Source of the DNA: Pyrolobus sp964613695
GTDB taxonomy: Archaea > Thermoproteota > Thermoprotei_A > Sulfolobales > Pyrodictiaceae
NCBI GenBank assembly: GCA_964613695.1
Contig: CAZTIR010000012.1
Coordinates: forward strand, 1-30,953
Length of the DNA stretch: 30,953 nucleotides
Direction of reading: 5' to 3'
Position numbers and translations under genes: made by a program. Each line of letters opens with the position of its first letter. Within the stretch, counting starts at the first letter, position 1. A model generated the notes under the pieces. That model saw only the letters and a list, made by a program, of their open reading frames with translations. It did not search any database and was not told the origin of the DNA. Positions 7,161 to 14,815 of this stretch are shown here, in pieces.

Positions 7161-8966
7161 GTGAGGAGTGGATGTGTCGTGGCGGTCCAGGAGACGGCTA
7201 AGAGGGTCGAGGAGGGCTCTTGGAGAGTATTGCCGCCGCCCTCTAAGTTCGACGCTAAGACAAAGACGGTCTATATAGAGGGCAGGGTTGTTAAGATAGG
7301 TGGTCCTGTTCCTAAGCTGCGCCCCGGCGAGAAGTTCATAACTTACACGACGAGCCTCTGTCCCCACTGCTACCGGCTACTACCAGCCGTGGTTTTCGAG
7401 AGGGATGGCAAGGTATGGATTAGGAAGGTTTGCCCCGAGCACGGCGAGATAGAGGAGCTTTACTTCGGCGACGCTGAGATGTACAAGAGGTTCCTCAAGT
7501 ATGAGGATGAGGGTAGGGGGGTGAGAGTACCATACGTGCAGCTAGCGTCCCCCTGCCCGTTCAACTGTGGCCTATGCCCCATGCACCGCAACCACAGCGC
7601 CCTCATAAACATCGTTGTAACGAACCGCTGTAACCTGAAATGTTGGTACTGCTTCTTCTACGCGGAGAAGTTCGGCTACGTGTACGAGCCGACTCTCGAG
7701 CAGATAAGGTACATGATAAGAAGGGCTAAGGCGCAAGGCGTCACGCTCGCAGTGCAGCTGACGGGTGGTGAGCCGACCCTCCGCGAGGACTTGGTGGAGA
7801 TAATAAAGATGCTTAAGGAGGAGGGTGTGAGGCACATACAGCTCAACACTAACGGCATTCGCTTTGCCGAGCTCTACCTGGAGGACCCGGTGAAGGCCAT
7901 AGAGTATGCGCGTAGCCTGCGTCAAGCTGGGTTAAACACGGTTTACTTGAGCTTTGATGGTGTAACGCCGCGTACCAACTGGAAGAACCACTGGGAGGTT
8001 CCCTTCGTCTTCGAGGTCTTCAGGAAGGCCGGGGTTACGAGCGTTGTGCTTGTGCCCACGGTCATAAAGGGTGTTAATACTCACGAGCTAGGCGCTATTG
8101 TAAAGTTCGCCGGTAAGCACATTGATGTCGTGCGTGGCGTCAACTTCCAGCCCGTTAGCCTAACGGGTCTAATGCCGCGCAAGGAGCGCGAGAAGTATCG
8201 CGTAACAATACCCGACGTGGCTAGATTCATAGAGGAGCAGACCGAGGGGCAGATACCGCGTAGCGCGTGGTACCCGATACCCGTTGCAGCCAAGTTCGCC
8301 GAGTTCGTAGAGGCTATGACGGGAGAGACACAGTTCATAATGGCCAATCACCCGATGTGCGGCGCAGCAACCTACGTGTTCGTCGAGAGGGGTGAGGATG
8401 GGCTACCGAAGCGGTTCATACCCATAACGGAGTTCTTCGATGTCGAGAGCTTCTTCGAGTACATGGAGGAAAAGACGAGAGAGTTGAATAAAGTGCGCGA
8501 CACCAGGATAAGGAAGTACCTGGCGCTGGCGAAGATAGCGGTCGATTTGCGCAAGTTCGTTGACCGCGAGAAGATACCGAAGAACCTCAACATAACCAAG
8601 CTGCTGTTAAAGGTCTTCGTGAAGAGGAACTACGAGGCTCTGGGCGAGCTGCACTATAAGATGCTATTCCTGGGCATGATGCACTTCATGGATCTCTACA
8701 ACTATGACGTGTCGCGTGTGACGAGGTGCAACATCCACTATGCGGTGCCCGACGGGAGGCTCATACCCTTCTGCACCTTCAACGTCCTCAACGACATCTA
8801 CCGCGACGCCATCCAGAAGAAGTATGGAATACCTCTAAGTGAGTGGAAGGGACCACTCCCGATGTACAAGAGGCCTCTCCTCAAGCTAATGCGGAGCCCG
8901 ATATACAGGGAGGCCTACAAGGGCATAATACCAGACGAGGTTATAGAAGGTAAATCACCTGGCTAG
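7161..8966 (+). CDS. tes: Radical SAM protein, tetraether lipid synthase (Tes) homologue
   Basis: Tes joins the phytanyl chains of two archaeol-type lipids to make macrocyclic or tetraether (GDGT) membrane lipids. This is known for MJ0619 and relatives; function here is inferred from homology. The radical SAM cluster motif is CNLKCWYC (Cys 157, 161, 164), followed by LTGGEPTLRED. Upstream, CPHC at 67-70 with CPEH at 91 forms a rubredoxin-like site, and CPFNCGLC (Cys 132, 136, 139) can bind another cluster. Further cysteines are in HPMCGAA, VTRCNIHY and IPFCTFN. Length 601 with several metal sites is typical of this family. GTG 7161 fits the TATA box; GTG 7179 is an alternative. The gene is divergent from the palm-like protein. 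Confidence 0.88.
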   Translation: MRSGCVVAVQETAKRVEEGSWRVLPPPSKFDAKTKTVYIEGRVVKIGGPVPKLRPGEKFITYTTSLCPHCYRLLPAVVFERDGKVWIRKVCPEHGEIEELYFGDAEMYKRFLKYEDEGRGVRVPYVQLASPCPFNCGLCPMHRNHSALINIVVTNRCNLKCWYCFFYAEKFGYVYEPTLEQIRYMIRRAKAQGVTLAVQLTGGEPTLREDLVEIIKMLKEEGVRHIQLNTNGIRFAELYLEDPVKAIEYARSLRQAGLNTVYLSFDGVTPRTNWKNHWEVPFVFEVFRKAGVTSVVLVPTVIKGVNTHELGAIVKFAGKHIDVVRGVNFQPVSLTGLMPRKEREKYRVTIPDVARFIEEQTEGQIPRSAWYPIPVAAKFAEFVEAMTGETQFIMANHPMCGAATYVFVERGEDGLPKRFIPITEFFDVESFFEYMEEKTRELNKVRDTRIRKYLALAKIAVDLRKFVDREKIPKNLNITKLLLKVFVKRNYEALGELHYKMLFLGMMHFMDLYNYDVSRVTRCNIHYAVPDGRLIPFCTFNVLNDIYRDAIQKKYGIPLSEWKGPLPMYKRPLLKLMRSPIYREAYKGIIPDEVIEGKSPG

Positions 8967-9029
8967 AGCATCACTGAACACAACCCTATTTTTACCTACC
9001 TTGGCGCATTTTATACACGGTGGGGTATA

Positions 9030-9731
9030 CTGAAGGCTGTCATCCTCGCTGGCGGTTATGGTAAGAGGCTGCGCCCACTAACAGCTGATAGGCCCAAGCC
9101 CCTTGTGGAGGTTGCGGGCAAGCCTATAATCCAGTGGCAGATTGAGTGGTTGAAACGCTACGGTCTCCGAGAGATAATAGTGCTTGGAGGCTACCTATAC
9201 GAGAAGCTTATCGAGTTTCTGGGCAACGGGTCGAGATTCGGCGTTAGGATAGCATATGTTATCGAGGAGGAGCCTCTGGGCACTGGAGGCGCGTTGAAGA
9301 ACGCGGAGCACCTCCTACGCGTTGAGGATCTGTTCGTGGTTGTTAACGGGGATATTATCACGAACCTTAACCCACTGCGCCTCGTAGAGGTGCTCAGGGA
9401 GCGTAGTAACGTTATTGCCGCGATGGCCGCCGTGCCTCTGAGGAGCCCCTACGGGATACTCGATATTGATAGCGAGGGTTACATCAATGCTTTCATAGAG
9501 AAGCCTCTCCTCAAGGACTACTGGATTAATGCCGGAGTATATGCCATGAAACCGGCGATACTAGAGTACCTCCCGGAGCGCGGCGATATTGAGAGGAGCA
9601 CTTTCCCCCGCTTGGCGAAAGAGAGGCGTATGATAGCACTACGGTATGAGAACGTGTTCTGGAGGAGCATAGACACCTATAAGGACGTTGAGGAGGCTTC
9701 CAAGGAGCTTGAGGAGATGCAGATCCTCTAG
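9030..9731 (+). CDS. Sugar-1-phosphate nucleotidyltransferase with a probable CTG start
   Basis: Activates a sugar phosphate with an NTP for glycan or nucleotide-sugar synthesis. The signature AVILAGGYGKRLRPLTADRPKPLV is encoded at 9036-9107, followed by PIIQWQIEWL, EEEPLGTGGALKNA, VVNGDIITNL (metal-binding Asp) and AFIEKP. The 233-residue protein is a catalytic domain without a left-handed helix domain. The reading frame is open from the tes stop (8964-8966), yet between 8967 and 9104 it holds no ATG, GTG or TTG. The first standard start, GTG 9105, would remove the nucleotide-binding loop. CTG 9030 gives the expected N-terminus (M)KAVILAGG. Mannose-1-phosphate guanylyl- and glucose-1-phosphate thymidylyl-transferase activities cannot be separated here. 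Confidence 0.85.
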   Translation: MKAVILAGGYGKRLRPLTADRPKPLVEVAGKPIIQWQIEWLKRYGLREIIVLGGYLYEKLIEFLGNGSRFGVRIAYVIEEEPLGTGGALKNAEHLLRVEDLFVVVNGDIITNLNPLRLVEVLRERSNVIAAMAAVPLRSPYGILDIDSEGYINAFIEKPLLKDYWINAGVYAMKPAILEYLPERGDIERSTFPRLAKERRMIALRYENVFWRSIDTYKDVEEASKELEEMQIL

Positions 9732-9738
9732 ACGCTGG

Positions 9739-9796
9739 GGCTGTGATGCGAAGGCCGCCTATGCTGACTAGTGATGAGTCTTTTACGGACTGAGCC
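9739..9796 (+). ncRNA. C/D box sRNA (2'-O-methylation guide)
   Basis: The boxes occur in canonical archaeal order: C box GTGATGC (9743-9749; the consensus ends in A), 14-base guide, D' box CTGA (9764-9767), 3-base spacer, C' box GTGATGA (9771-9777), 12-base guide GTCTTTTACGGA, and D box CTGA (9790-9793). GGC at 9739-9741 can pair with GCC at 9794-9796 as a weak terminal stem. By the N+5 rule, the D guide predicts methylation of the fifth base of TCCGTAAAAGAC and the D' guide that of CATAGGCGGCCTTC. It lies 7 bases after the nucleotidyltransferase stop. The imperfect C box is the main weakness. Confidence 0.72.
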
Positions 9797-9868
9797 GTGG
9801 GGCTCGGCCAGCCGCCACCCCCTCACAGCCTTTAAGGCTCAGTGTTCGAGACGTTCCTCACAGCCCGG

Positions 9869-10624
9869 GTGTCTAGTGGCTTGAAAGCGCGTTATATTGA
9901 TGCTCATTGCCATCTACACGAGTTCGGCAACGATGAGATAAGGAAGATGCTCGAGGAAATCGATGTGATAATTGTGGCTGTTAGTGACGATCTCGAGAGC
10001 TCTAGGAGAACGCTTAGTCTCTATCGCGAGTACCCTGATAGGATCAAACCGTGTCTAGGGCTGCACCCGTGGAGCGTGGGCGAGGTTGAGGCGCCGCTGC
10101 AGCAGGCGCGTGAGATAGTGAAGATGGCTGAGCACGAGGGTGTCGATTGTATAGGAGAGGTGGGCCTCGATACAAAGTTCGTGCCCCAGACTATCGAGAA
10201 GCAGAGGGAGGTCTTCCGCGTGTTCCTCGAGTATGCCTCCGATACCGGCTCCTTCATGAACCTGCACACGGCTGGAACATGGGAGGAGGTGTTGAAGCTC
10301 GTTAGAGAGGCTGGTGTGCGTAGGGCGAACTTCCACTGGTATACGGGGCCTCAGCACCTGCTAGACAGTATACGCGAGGCCGGCTACACCATATCGATAA
10401 ACCCTGCTGTCAGGATACAGAGAAAGCACCAGGAGATCGTGAAGAAGGCTCCGCTTGATATGATTCTTGTCGAGAGCGATGGCCCCTACGAGTATAGGGG
10501 TTTGAGGCTAACGCCGTTACTGATACCCGAGACCTTGGAGATTATAGCCGGGTTGAAGAACGTTAGCGTAGATGAGGTCCTCGAGAGGGTGAGGGCCAAT
10601 GCGGCTAGAGTGTTAGGCCTTTAG
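9869..10624 (+). CDS. TatD-like metal-dependent hydrolase
   Basis: TIM-barrel hydrolase of the TatD family, which includes DNases and uncharacterised phosphoesterases. The metal ligands are all visible: HxH in YIDAHCHLHEF near the N-terminus, Glu in CIGEVGLDT, His in MNLHTAGTW, His in ANFHWYTGP, and Asp in LVESDGPYEY. The C-terminus has VLERVRANAARVLGL, like the family's NaxxlF end. The frame is open from GTG 9842, but TTTAAGG at 9831-9837 places transcription near 9860, so GTG 9869 (251 residues) or TTG 9881 is more likely. The end overlaps the convergent RNA methyltransferase gene by 12 bases. Confidence 0.86.
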   Translation: MSSGLKARYIDAHCHLHEFGNDEIRKMLEEIDVIIVAVSDDLESSRRTLSLYREYPDRIKPCLGLHPWSVGEVEAPLQQAREIVKMAEHEGVDCIGEVGLDTKFVPQTIEKQREVFRVFLEYASDTGSFMNLHTAGTWEEVLKLVREAGVRRANFHWYTGPQHLLDSIREAGYTISINPAVRIQRKHQEIVKKAPLDMILVESDGPYEYRGLRLTPLLIPETLEIIAGLKNVSVDEVLERVRANAARVLGL

Positions 10625-12025
10625 GCTACATTCTCTCAAACTCCTCGTCTTCTCTAGCAGTGCGTAGAAGAAGCCACTAGTCTCGTGGCGGTGGGGCCAC
10701 GCTCTCATAGTGCCCGGGAGTATGGGGGAGGGGTCGAAAGGCCCCCGGAGGGGTACTAGACGCAGGCAACCCTGATACCTATCCAGGATCTTGGCCACAA
10801 CCTCCTCACCCTCCTCGGGTAGTATGCTGCATACGGTGTAGAGCACGCGGCCTCCAGGCTTCACGAGCCTCACCGCCGCGTCCAAGATCTCGAGCTGTTG
10901 TTGAACCAGACGTGCTAATCTAGCCTCGTTGAGCCTCCATCGCGCATCCGGGTGTTTCCCCAAAACCCCTGTGGAGCTGCAACTCGGGTCAACGAGAGCC
11001 TTGTCGAAGACCTCCTCTCCGAAAGCGTTTGGCGCAAAACGAGCGTCCATTAGCACCGGGTGTATGGCTGTTATCGTGCCAGTCCTCCTAGCCATTTCCA
11101 CCAGGCGTAGCATCCTATCGTGGAAGACGTCGAGTGCGACTATCTCGGCTTTAAGGTTGCTGAGCTCAGCCATGTGTATCGTCTTGCCGCCCGGCGCGGC
11201 TGTGAGGTCTATGACGCGCTCCCCGGGCCTAGGCTCGAGTATTATTGCTGCGAGGGCGGAGGAGTCGTCCTGCGGTACAATCTTCCCCTCCTTCAGCAAC
11301 TCCAGCTTATCGTAGTTGACGGTACCCTTGTACTTGATCACCGTGGGGACGTAGGGCGACCTCTTAACCTCCAACCCGAGCCTCTTCAGCTCCTCCATAA
11401 CCTCGTCGACGCTAGCCTTCAACGTGTTGACTCTAAAACCTAGCCAGGGCTGCCTATTAATAGCCTTGAGGAACTCCTCGGTCTCGTCGCCGAGGATCCT
11501 CTTAATCCTCTCTATCAGCCACGCCGAGACCCTATACTTGTACTCGAGCTCCTCTTCCTCGCTCTCCGGGCGCCACTTGAAACCATCCAGCTTCCTCCAC
11601 AACGCCCTAACCTTCTCCGCAGCCTCGTCGCCAACACGCTCTGCTATAATCCTGGGAGCGTGCTCCTCGAAAGCCTTTAGAAGCCTAGGGTCTTTCACCG
11701 CGTCGAACAGCTTGAGGTACACTGCTAGGCGTAGGGCGGCCCTGAGCCACGGATCCATCTCGGCGTCCTCGTCGAACTCGCTGAGGGGTATGCCTGTGAG
11801 CTTCGAGGCTATCCTATCAATAGTGCCCCTGAGCGAGTACAATTTGTACACGATAGCCGTGAATATATGATCCTTCCTCGAGCCGAGGATTCCATACTTC
11901 CGGAAAACCTCCCGCTTAGCAACCTGCATGGGCTTGAACAGCTCGGCCTTCACGATAGCCTCTAGCAGCGCCTCTACATCCCGCTCGTTAAAGCTGAGCT
12001 CTCTCCTCCCCCCACCGCGCTTCAT
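10613..12025 (-). CDS. NOL1/NOP2/Sun-family RNA cytosine-C5 methyltransferase
   Basis: SAM-dependent methyltransferase that makes 5-methylcytosine in tRNA or rRNA. Residues 1-170 are helical and charged, like the NusB-like or family-specific N-terminal extension. After that come FRVNTLKAS, QDDSSALAAIILEPRPGERVIDL, the SAM motif DLTAAPGGKTIHMAEL, VDPSCSSTGVL with one active-site cysteine, and YTVCSILPEEGEEVV with the second. Both catalytic cysteines are therefore present. Length 470 fits archaeal members with an N-terminal domain. ATG 12025; TATA GTTATAAG on the minus strand (12067-12074) suggests a leader of about 18 bases. Which RNA it modifies cannot be told from sequence. Confidence 0.9.
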   Translation of the reverse strand: MKRGGGRRELSFNERDVEALLEAIVKAELFKPMQVAKREVFRKYGILGSRKDHIFTAIVYKLYSLRGTIDRIASKLTGIPLSEFDEDAEMDPWLRAALRLAVYLKLFDAVKDPRLLKAFEEHAPRIIAERVGDEAAEKVRALWRKLDGFKWRPESEEEELEYKYRVSAWLIERIKRILGDETEEFLKAINRQPWLGFRVNTLKASVDEVMEELKRLGLEVKRSPYVPTVIKYKGTVNYDKLELLKEGKIVPQDDSSALAAIILEPRPGERVIDLTAAPGGKTIHMAELSNLKAEIVALDVFHDRMLRLVEMARRTGTITAIHPVLMDARFAPNAFGEEVFDKALVDPSCSSTGVLGKHPDARWRLNEARLARLVQQQLEILDAAVRLVKPGGRVLYTVCSILPEEGEEVVAKILDRYQGCLRLVPLRGPFDPSPILPGTMRAWPHRHETSGFFYALLEKTRSLRECSLKA

Positions 12026-12066
12026 AGCCTCACTGCAGCCCCTACTGCAGCCGGGCTAGAGGGAAG

Positions 12067-12074
12067 CTTATAAC
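12067..12074 (-). promoter_or_regulatory. TATA box of the RNA methyltransferase gene
   Basis: The minus strand reads GTTATAAG, centred about 45 bases before ATG 12025, predicting transcription near 12044 and a short leader. Confidence 0.5.
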
Positions 12075-12180
12075 CGGGGCTCAGAACGCGGCCGCAGTAG
12101 TCAGCACCGGTGTGTGACCTCAGCGGCTCCCCGGGGTGACATCACGGCCCGAGTGTAGAGGGTCAGCCGGGGAGTGCCAG

Positions 12181-12237
12181 TCATCCCTTACGGTTCCTGC
12201 AAGTCCCCCCAGACATCATCCCCGGTATTAGCGCTCA
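12181..12237 (-). ncRNA. Weak C/D-like sRNA candidate
   Basis: In the 228-base gap between the DAHP synthase stop and the RNA methyltransferase start, the minus strand reads ATGATGT (one mismatch to the C box), then GGGATGA (one mismatch, C'-like) and CTGA (D box), spanning about 57 bases. GGGG before and CCC after could pair as a terminal stem. No D' box is present. The rest of the gap is GC-rich, with short palindromes such as CTGCAG copies and CCCCGGGG. Treat as tentative. Confidence 0.2.
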
Positions 12238-12253
12238 CCGGGTTGGTTGTTTT

Positions 12254-13291
12254 TCACTCGAGGCTCTTCGGTTGGCTCGCTATACGCCTTCCAAGAGCCT
12301 CTAGTAGTAGCTTGACGCGCTCCATAAGCCTATAGAATTCTTGGGGTGTCAGCTGTTGTGCTTTGTCGCTCAATGCCTTCTCCGGCCAGGGGTGCACCTC
12401 GACCATTAGCGCCTGGGCGCCCGCAGCCACGGCGGCCAGTGCAAGCGGCTCTACAAGGCTACGGTCGCCCGCAGGGTGGCTCGGGTCGGCTATAACAGGT
12501 AGGTGTGTCTCACGCCTCGCGACTGGTATGAACGCCACGTCGAGGCTGAATCTCGAGACGCTCACAGGGCACCTAGACCCCCTCTCTATAAGCCCCACGT
12601 TGTCGCAGCCCTCGAGCATGACGTACTCTGCTGCTAGTAGCCACTCCTCGAGCGTGTTCCCAAACCCCCTCTTGATGAGAACAGGCTTACCGGTGGATGC
12701 GCAGTTGCCGCCAAGCTCTCTGAGGAGGGGTGTGGCTTGCATGGTGCGAGCGCCAACCCAGACGCCGTCAGCCAGCCTGAACGCCTCTTTCGCAACCCTC
12801 GGATCCATCACCTCCGTTATAGCCGGGAGCCCGGCAGAGTGGGCAGCCTCCACGAGGAGCCGGAGCCCCTCCAACCCCAAGCCCTGGAAGCTATACGGCG
12901 AGGTCCTCGGCTTCCAAGCACCCCCGCGTACAACATGAGCCCCGCCCTTCTTGACAGCCTTCACAGCCTCCTCTATCTGCTCGCGAGACTCGACAGCACA
13001 CGGGCCAGCGATAACGACAAAATCCCTTCCTATCTCGACGGGGCCGACCCTCACCACGCTATCATCGCTCTTCCAGCTGCGTGACGCGAGCTGAACCCGA
13101 GAACCCACCGCGGCAACGAGCTCAACCACGGGGCTCTCACGTATCTTGGCAGCAGCCTCCCTCTCCCTAGAGCCCCACGCTACTATCAAATCGCGGTCGT
13201 AGAGGATTAGCCTCCTATACTCGAGGCCATAATCGCTCAGCAACGACTCTATCTCGCGGGCCGACTCCCCCCTCTTCAACACAATTATCAA
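12254..13291 (-). CDS. aroF: 3-deoxy-7-phosphoheptulonate (DAHP) synthase, type I-beta
   Basis: First enzyme of the shikimate pathway, condensing PEP and erythrose 4-phosphate. The C-terminal barrel shows VIAGPCAVESREQIEEA, VRGGAWKPRTSPYSFQGLG, GARTMQ, PVLIKRGFGNTLEEWLLAAEY, and VIADPSHPAGDR; MVEVHPWPEKALSDKAQQL ends the barrel. The first 80 residues resemble the ferredoxin-like N-terminal domain of Thermotoga DAHP synthase, which mediates feedback control there. The frame is open from GTG 13327, but TTG 13291 gives the family-like start (M)IIVLKRGESA, with GGGGGT upstream as a ribosome site (345 residues). It shows that the organism has at least the entry to aromatic synthesis. Confidence 0.92.
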   Translation of the reverse strand: MIIVLKRGESAREIESLLSDYGLEYRRLILYDRDLIVAWGSREREAAAKIRESPVVELVAAVGSRVQLASRSWKSDDSVVRVGPVEIGRDFVVIAGPCAVESREQIEEAVKAVKKGGAHVVRGGAWKPRTSPYSFQGLGLEGLRLLVEAAHSAGLPAITEVMDPRVAKEAFRLADGVWVGARTMQATPLLRELGGNCASTGKPVLIKRGFGNTLEEWLLAAEYVMLEGCDNVGLIERGSRCPVSVSRFSLDVAFIPVARRETHLPVIADPSHPAGDRSLVEPLALAAVAAGAQALMVEVHPWPEKALSDKAQQLTPQEFYRLMERVKLLLEALGRRIASQPKSLE

Positions 13292-13334
13292 GGACTCGCA
13301 ACCCCCTGGGAACCGGGGCCCGGCCACTGTTTAA

Positions 13335-13409
13335 GGGAGCCGGGGATGAGGCGGATAGAACCCCGCTGAGCACGGGATGCTGACTGGGCTGAGCGTAGAC
13401 CCGGCTCCC
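13335..13409. repeat. Perfect 10-base inverted repeat enclosing a smaller hairpin
   Basis: GGGAGCCGGG (13335-13344) pairs with CCCGGCTCCC (13400-13409). Inside, CCCG (13362-13365) pairs with CGGG (13373-13376), and two CTGA tetramers occur on the plus strand. The enclosed boxes do not match C/D spacing well, and no ACA box follows the stem. It lies upstream of DAHP synthase (minus) and the two-helix protein (plus), so it may be a leader structure, operator or unassigned sRNA. Confidence 0.35.
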
Positions 13410-13421
13410 AACCGCAACGTG

Positions 13422-13427
13422 TTTTAG
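13422..13427 (+). promoter_or_regulatory. TATA-like element of the small membrane protein gene
   Basis: TTTTAG lies about 26 bases before the GTG at 13453 and supports a leaderless transcript for this small gene. Confidence 0.4.
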
Positions 13428-13452
13428 CGTCATGCGGCGAGACTAGTGCAAT

Positions 13453-13671
13453 GTGGTGCGTGTGCCGAGGCTCTTCAGAGCGGTTGGCGAGATCCTCCTA
13501 GGGCTTCTACTGTTATACATCACGGCGAGCCTCTGGGGTACTATGGGGAGCCTTACTCTTGCACCGCCCGGGTTCCGTGCAGTGTGGGAGGCGGTGCTAC
13601 TCTTCCAATCCCTGATAGCCGTGTTATTCGTTGTTGATGGTGCTCTTCGGTTGCTCGGCTTGAGGCGCTAG
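13453..13671 (+). CDS. Small two-helix membrane protein
   Basis: 72 residues, no family recognised. Residues 10-30 (VGEILLGLLLLYITASLWGTM) and 44-66 (WEAVLLFQSLIAVLFVVDGALRL) are hydrophobic enough to span the membrane, joined by a short loop with a proline, and both ends are basic (VRVPRLFR; LRLLGLRR). GTG 13453 or 13456 is the start, supported by a TATA-like element at the right distance. Its stop shares the four bases CTAG with the K+ channel gene on the other strand. That exact packing is repeated elsewhere in the window and supports it being a real gene. Whether it relates to the channel is unknown. Confidence 0.6.
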   Translation: MVRVPRLFRAVGEILLGLLLLYITASLWGTMGSLTLAPPGFRAVWEAVLLFQSLIAVLFVVDGALRLLGLRR

Positions 13672-14693
13672 CATGTCTCCTCAGTCCTAGGGGTTATGAC
13701 GACGAGTGCATCAGTCTCCAGTATGACTATGGAGTCGGGCGGGTTCGGTATCAGGGCGGTGCCCCTCCTTATAGCGACGGGTGTGCACCCCTTCTCCCTC
13801 AGTATCTTAACCACCTCGCCATACGTCTTGCCGGCGAAGCGGGAGCCGGGCAGCTCCTTGAACCTAGCCTTGCCCGCCGTCGCGGCTGCCGCATCCTCAA
13901 CGAACATTGCTGCGCCGGGCTCTAGCAGTGCCGCTGCTAGTAGCCTGCCGCCGAGCGTGCGCGTGGCCAGCACTATGTCCGCCCCCGCCTTGTGTATGAG
14001 GTCGACGTGCTCCGGGTAGAGGGCCTCAGCTACTATCCGGGCGCGTGGGTTCAGGCCTTTAGCCGCTAGCACCGTTAGCGCGGTGCGTGCATCATCATCG
14101 AGAGCGACTATGATCATCGCAGCCCTGTCTACAGCAGCGCGTCTCAAAGTCTCTGTTCTAGTAGGGTCTCCCCTCACGGTCGTAGTAACCTCGTCGTGTA
14201 TCACGGGGCCCTTCTCGTGAACGAGTACTATGTGCTTAGCCGCCCCCAGCTTCTTGAGCTCGTTGTAAGCGGCCTCCGTGGCAGGATTCCAGCCTATAAT
14301 CACGACATGACCCTCCCCACGATAGCTTATCAGGCCCTCCCTCCTTCTCTGCGCTGCCTCCACAAGCCTCTCCACTGTTACAGAGAGTAGCGCAGTGAAC
14401 GAGGCTATACCCGCAACTATCGTTATTGACGCCACGAGCCGCCCCAAGGGGGTCTCGGGGACAATGTCGCCATAGCCTACAGTCGATATCGTGACTAGAG
14501 CCCAGTATAGGGCGAGTGGGAGGGGGATATGCTCTACTATCGAGAATGCTATGCCCGAGGAGAGCCACACGCCAAAAGCGAACAACAATATAACTATCTC
14601 TGTGTGGACCCAGAGCCTTCTAAGCCATCCGCGCAGTTTGAACGCGAGACGCTTGGCTGTAACCAGCATCGTCGCTAGCAACGCCAGTGCCAT
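13668..14693 (-). CDS. Two-transmembrane K+ channel with RCK (TrkA-N and TrkA-C) domains
   Basis: Potassium channel of the MthK/Kch type in the cytoplasmic membrane. The first helix is around residues 32-52, the pore helix and selectivity filter are ALVTISTVGYGD (filter TVGYGD at 71-76), and the second pore-lining helix is at about 85-110. A cytoplasmic RCK Rossmann domain begins with HVVIIGWNPATEAAYNEL (GxxP in place of the usual GxGxxG), followed by RGDPTRTETLRRAAVDRA. A TrkA-C-like subdomain ends the protein (PGSRFAGKTYGEVVKILREKGC). The 341-residue length fits. ATG 14693, with TATA CCATATAA on the minus strand at 14731-14738. It lies downstream of the RNase P operon, but this TATA suggests its own promoter. 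Confidence 0.9.
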   Translation of the reverse strand: MALALLATMLVTAKRLAFKLRGWLRRLWVHTEIVILLFAFGVWLSSGIAFSIVEHIPLPLALYWALVTISTVGYGDIVPETPLGRLVASITIVAGIASFTALLSVTVERLVEAAQRRREGLISYRGEGHVVIIGWNPATEAAYNELKKLGAAKHIVLVHEKGPVIHDEVTTTVRGDPTRTETLRRAAVDRAAMIIVALDDDARTALTVLAAKGLNPRARIVAEALYPEHVDLIHKAGADIVLATRTLGGRLLAAALLEPGAAMFVEDAAAATAGKARFKELPGSRFAGKTYGEVVKILREKGCTPVAIRRGTALIPNPPDSIVILETDALVVITPRTEETC

Positions 14694-14730
14694 GACCTAC
14701 GCCGCAACGGTAACGGCTAGTGATAGCTGC

Positions 14731-14738
14731 TTATATGG
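14731..14738 (-). promoter_or_regulatory. TATA box of the K+ channel gene
   Basis: The minus strand reads CCATATAA, predicting transcription near 14708 and a leader of about 15 bases. It sits just after the 3' end of the C/D box sRNA. Confidence 0.5.
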
Positions 14739-14741
14739 AGT

Positions 14742-14799
14742 GGGGTCAGGCCGTCGTGAACTCCTCACCCTTCAGGCTGGGACGGCTTCATCACACCCC
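14742..14799 (-). ncRNA. C/D box sRNA downstream of the RNase P operon
   Basis: A near-textbook archaeal guide RNA on the minus strand: terminal stem GGGGT, C box GTGATGA (14794-14788), 12-base guide AGCCGTCCCAGC, D' box CTGA (14775-14772), 3-base spacer AGG, C' box GTGAGGA (14768-14762; one mismatch), 12-base guide GTTCACGACGGC, D box CTGA (14749-14746), and closing CCCC. Both guides have the standard 12-base length. It begins about 17 bases after the Pop5 stop codon, so it may be processed from the RNase P operon transcript. Predicted targets are GCTGGGACGGCT (D' guide) and GCCGTCGTGAAC (D guide), each methylated at the fifth base. Confidence 0.88.
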
Positions 14800-14815
14800 G
14801 TGGAGGTAGACACCC

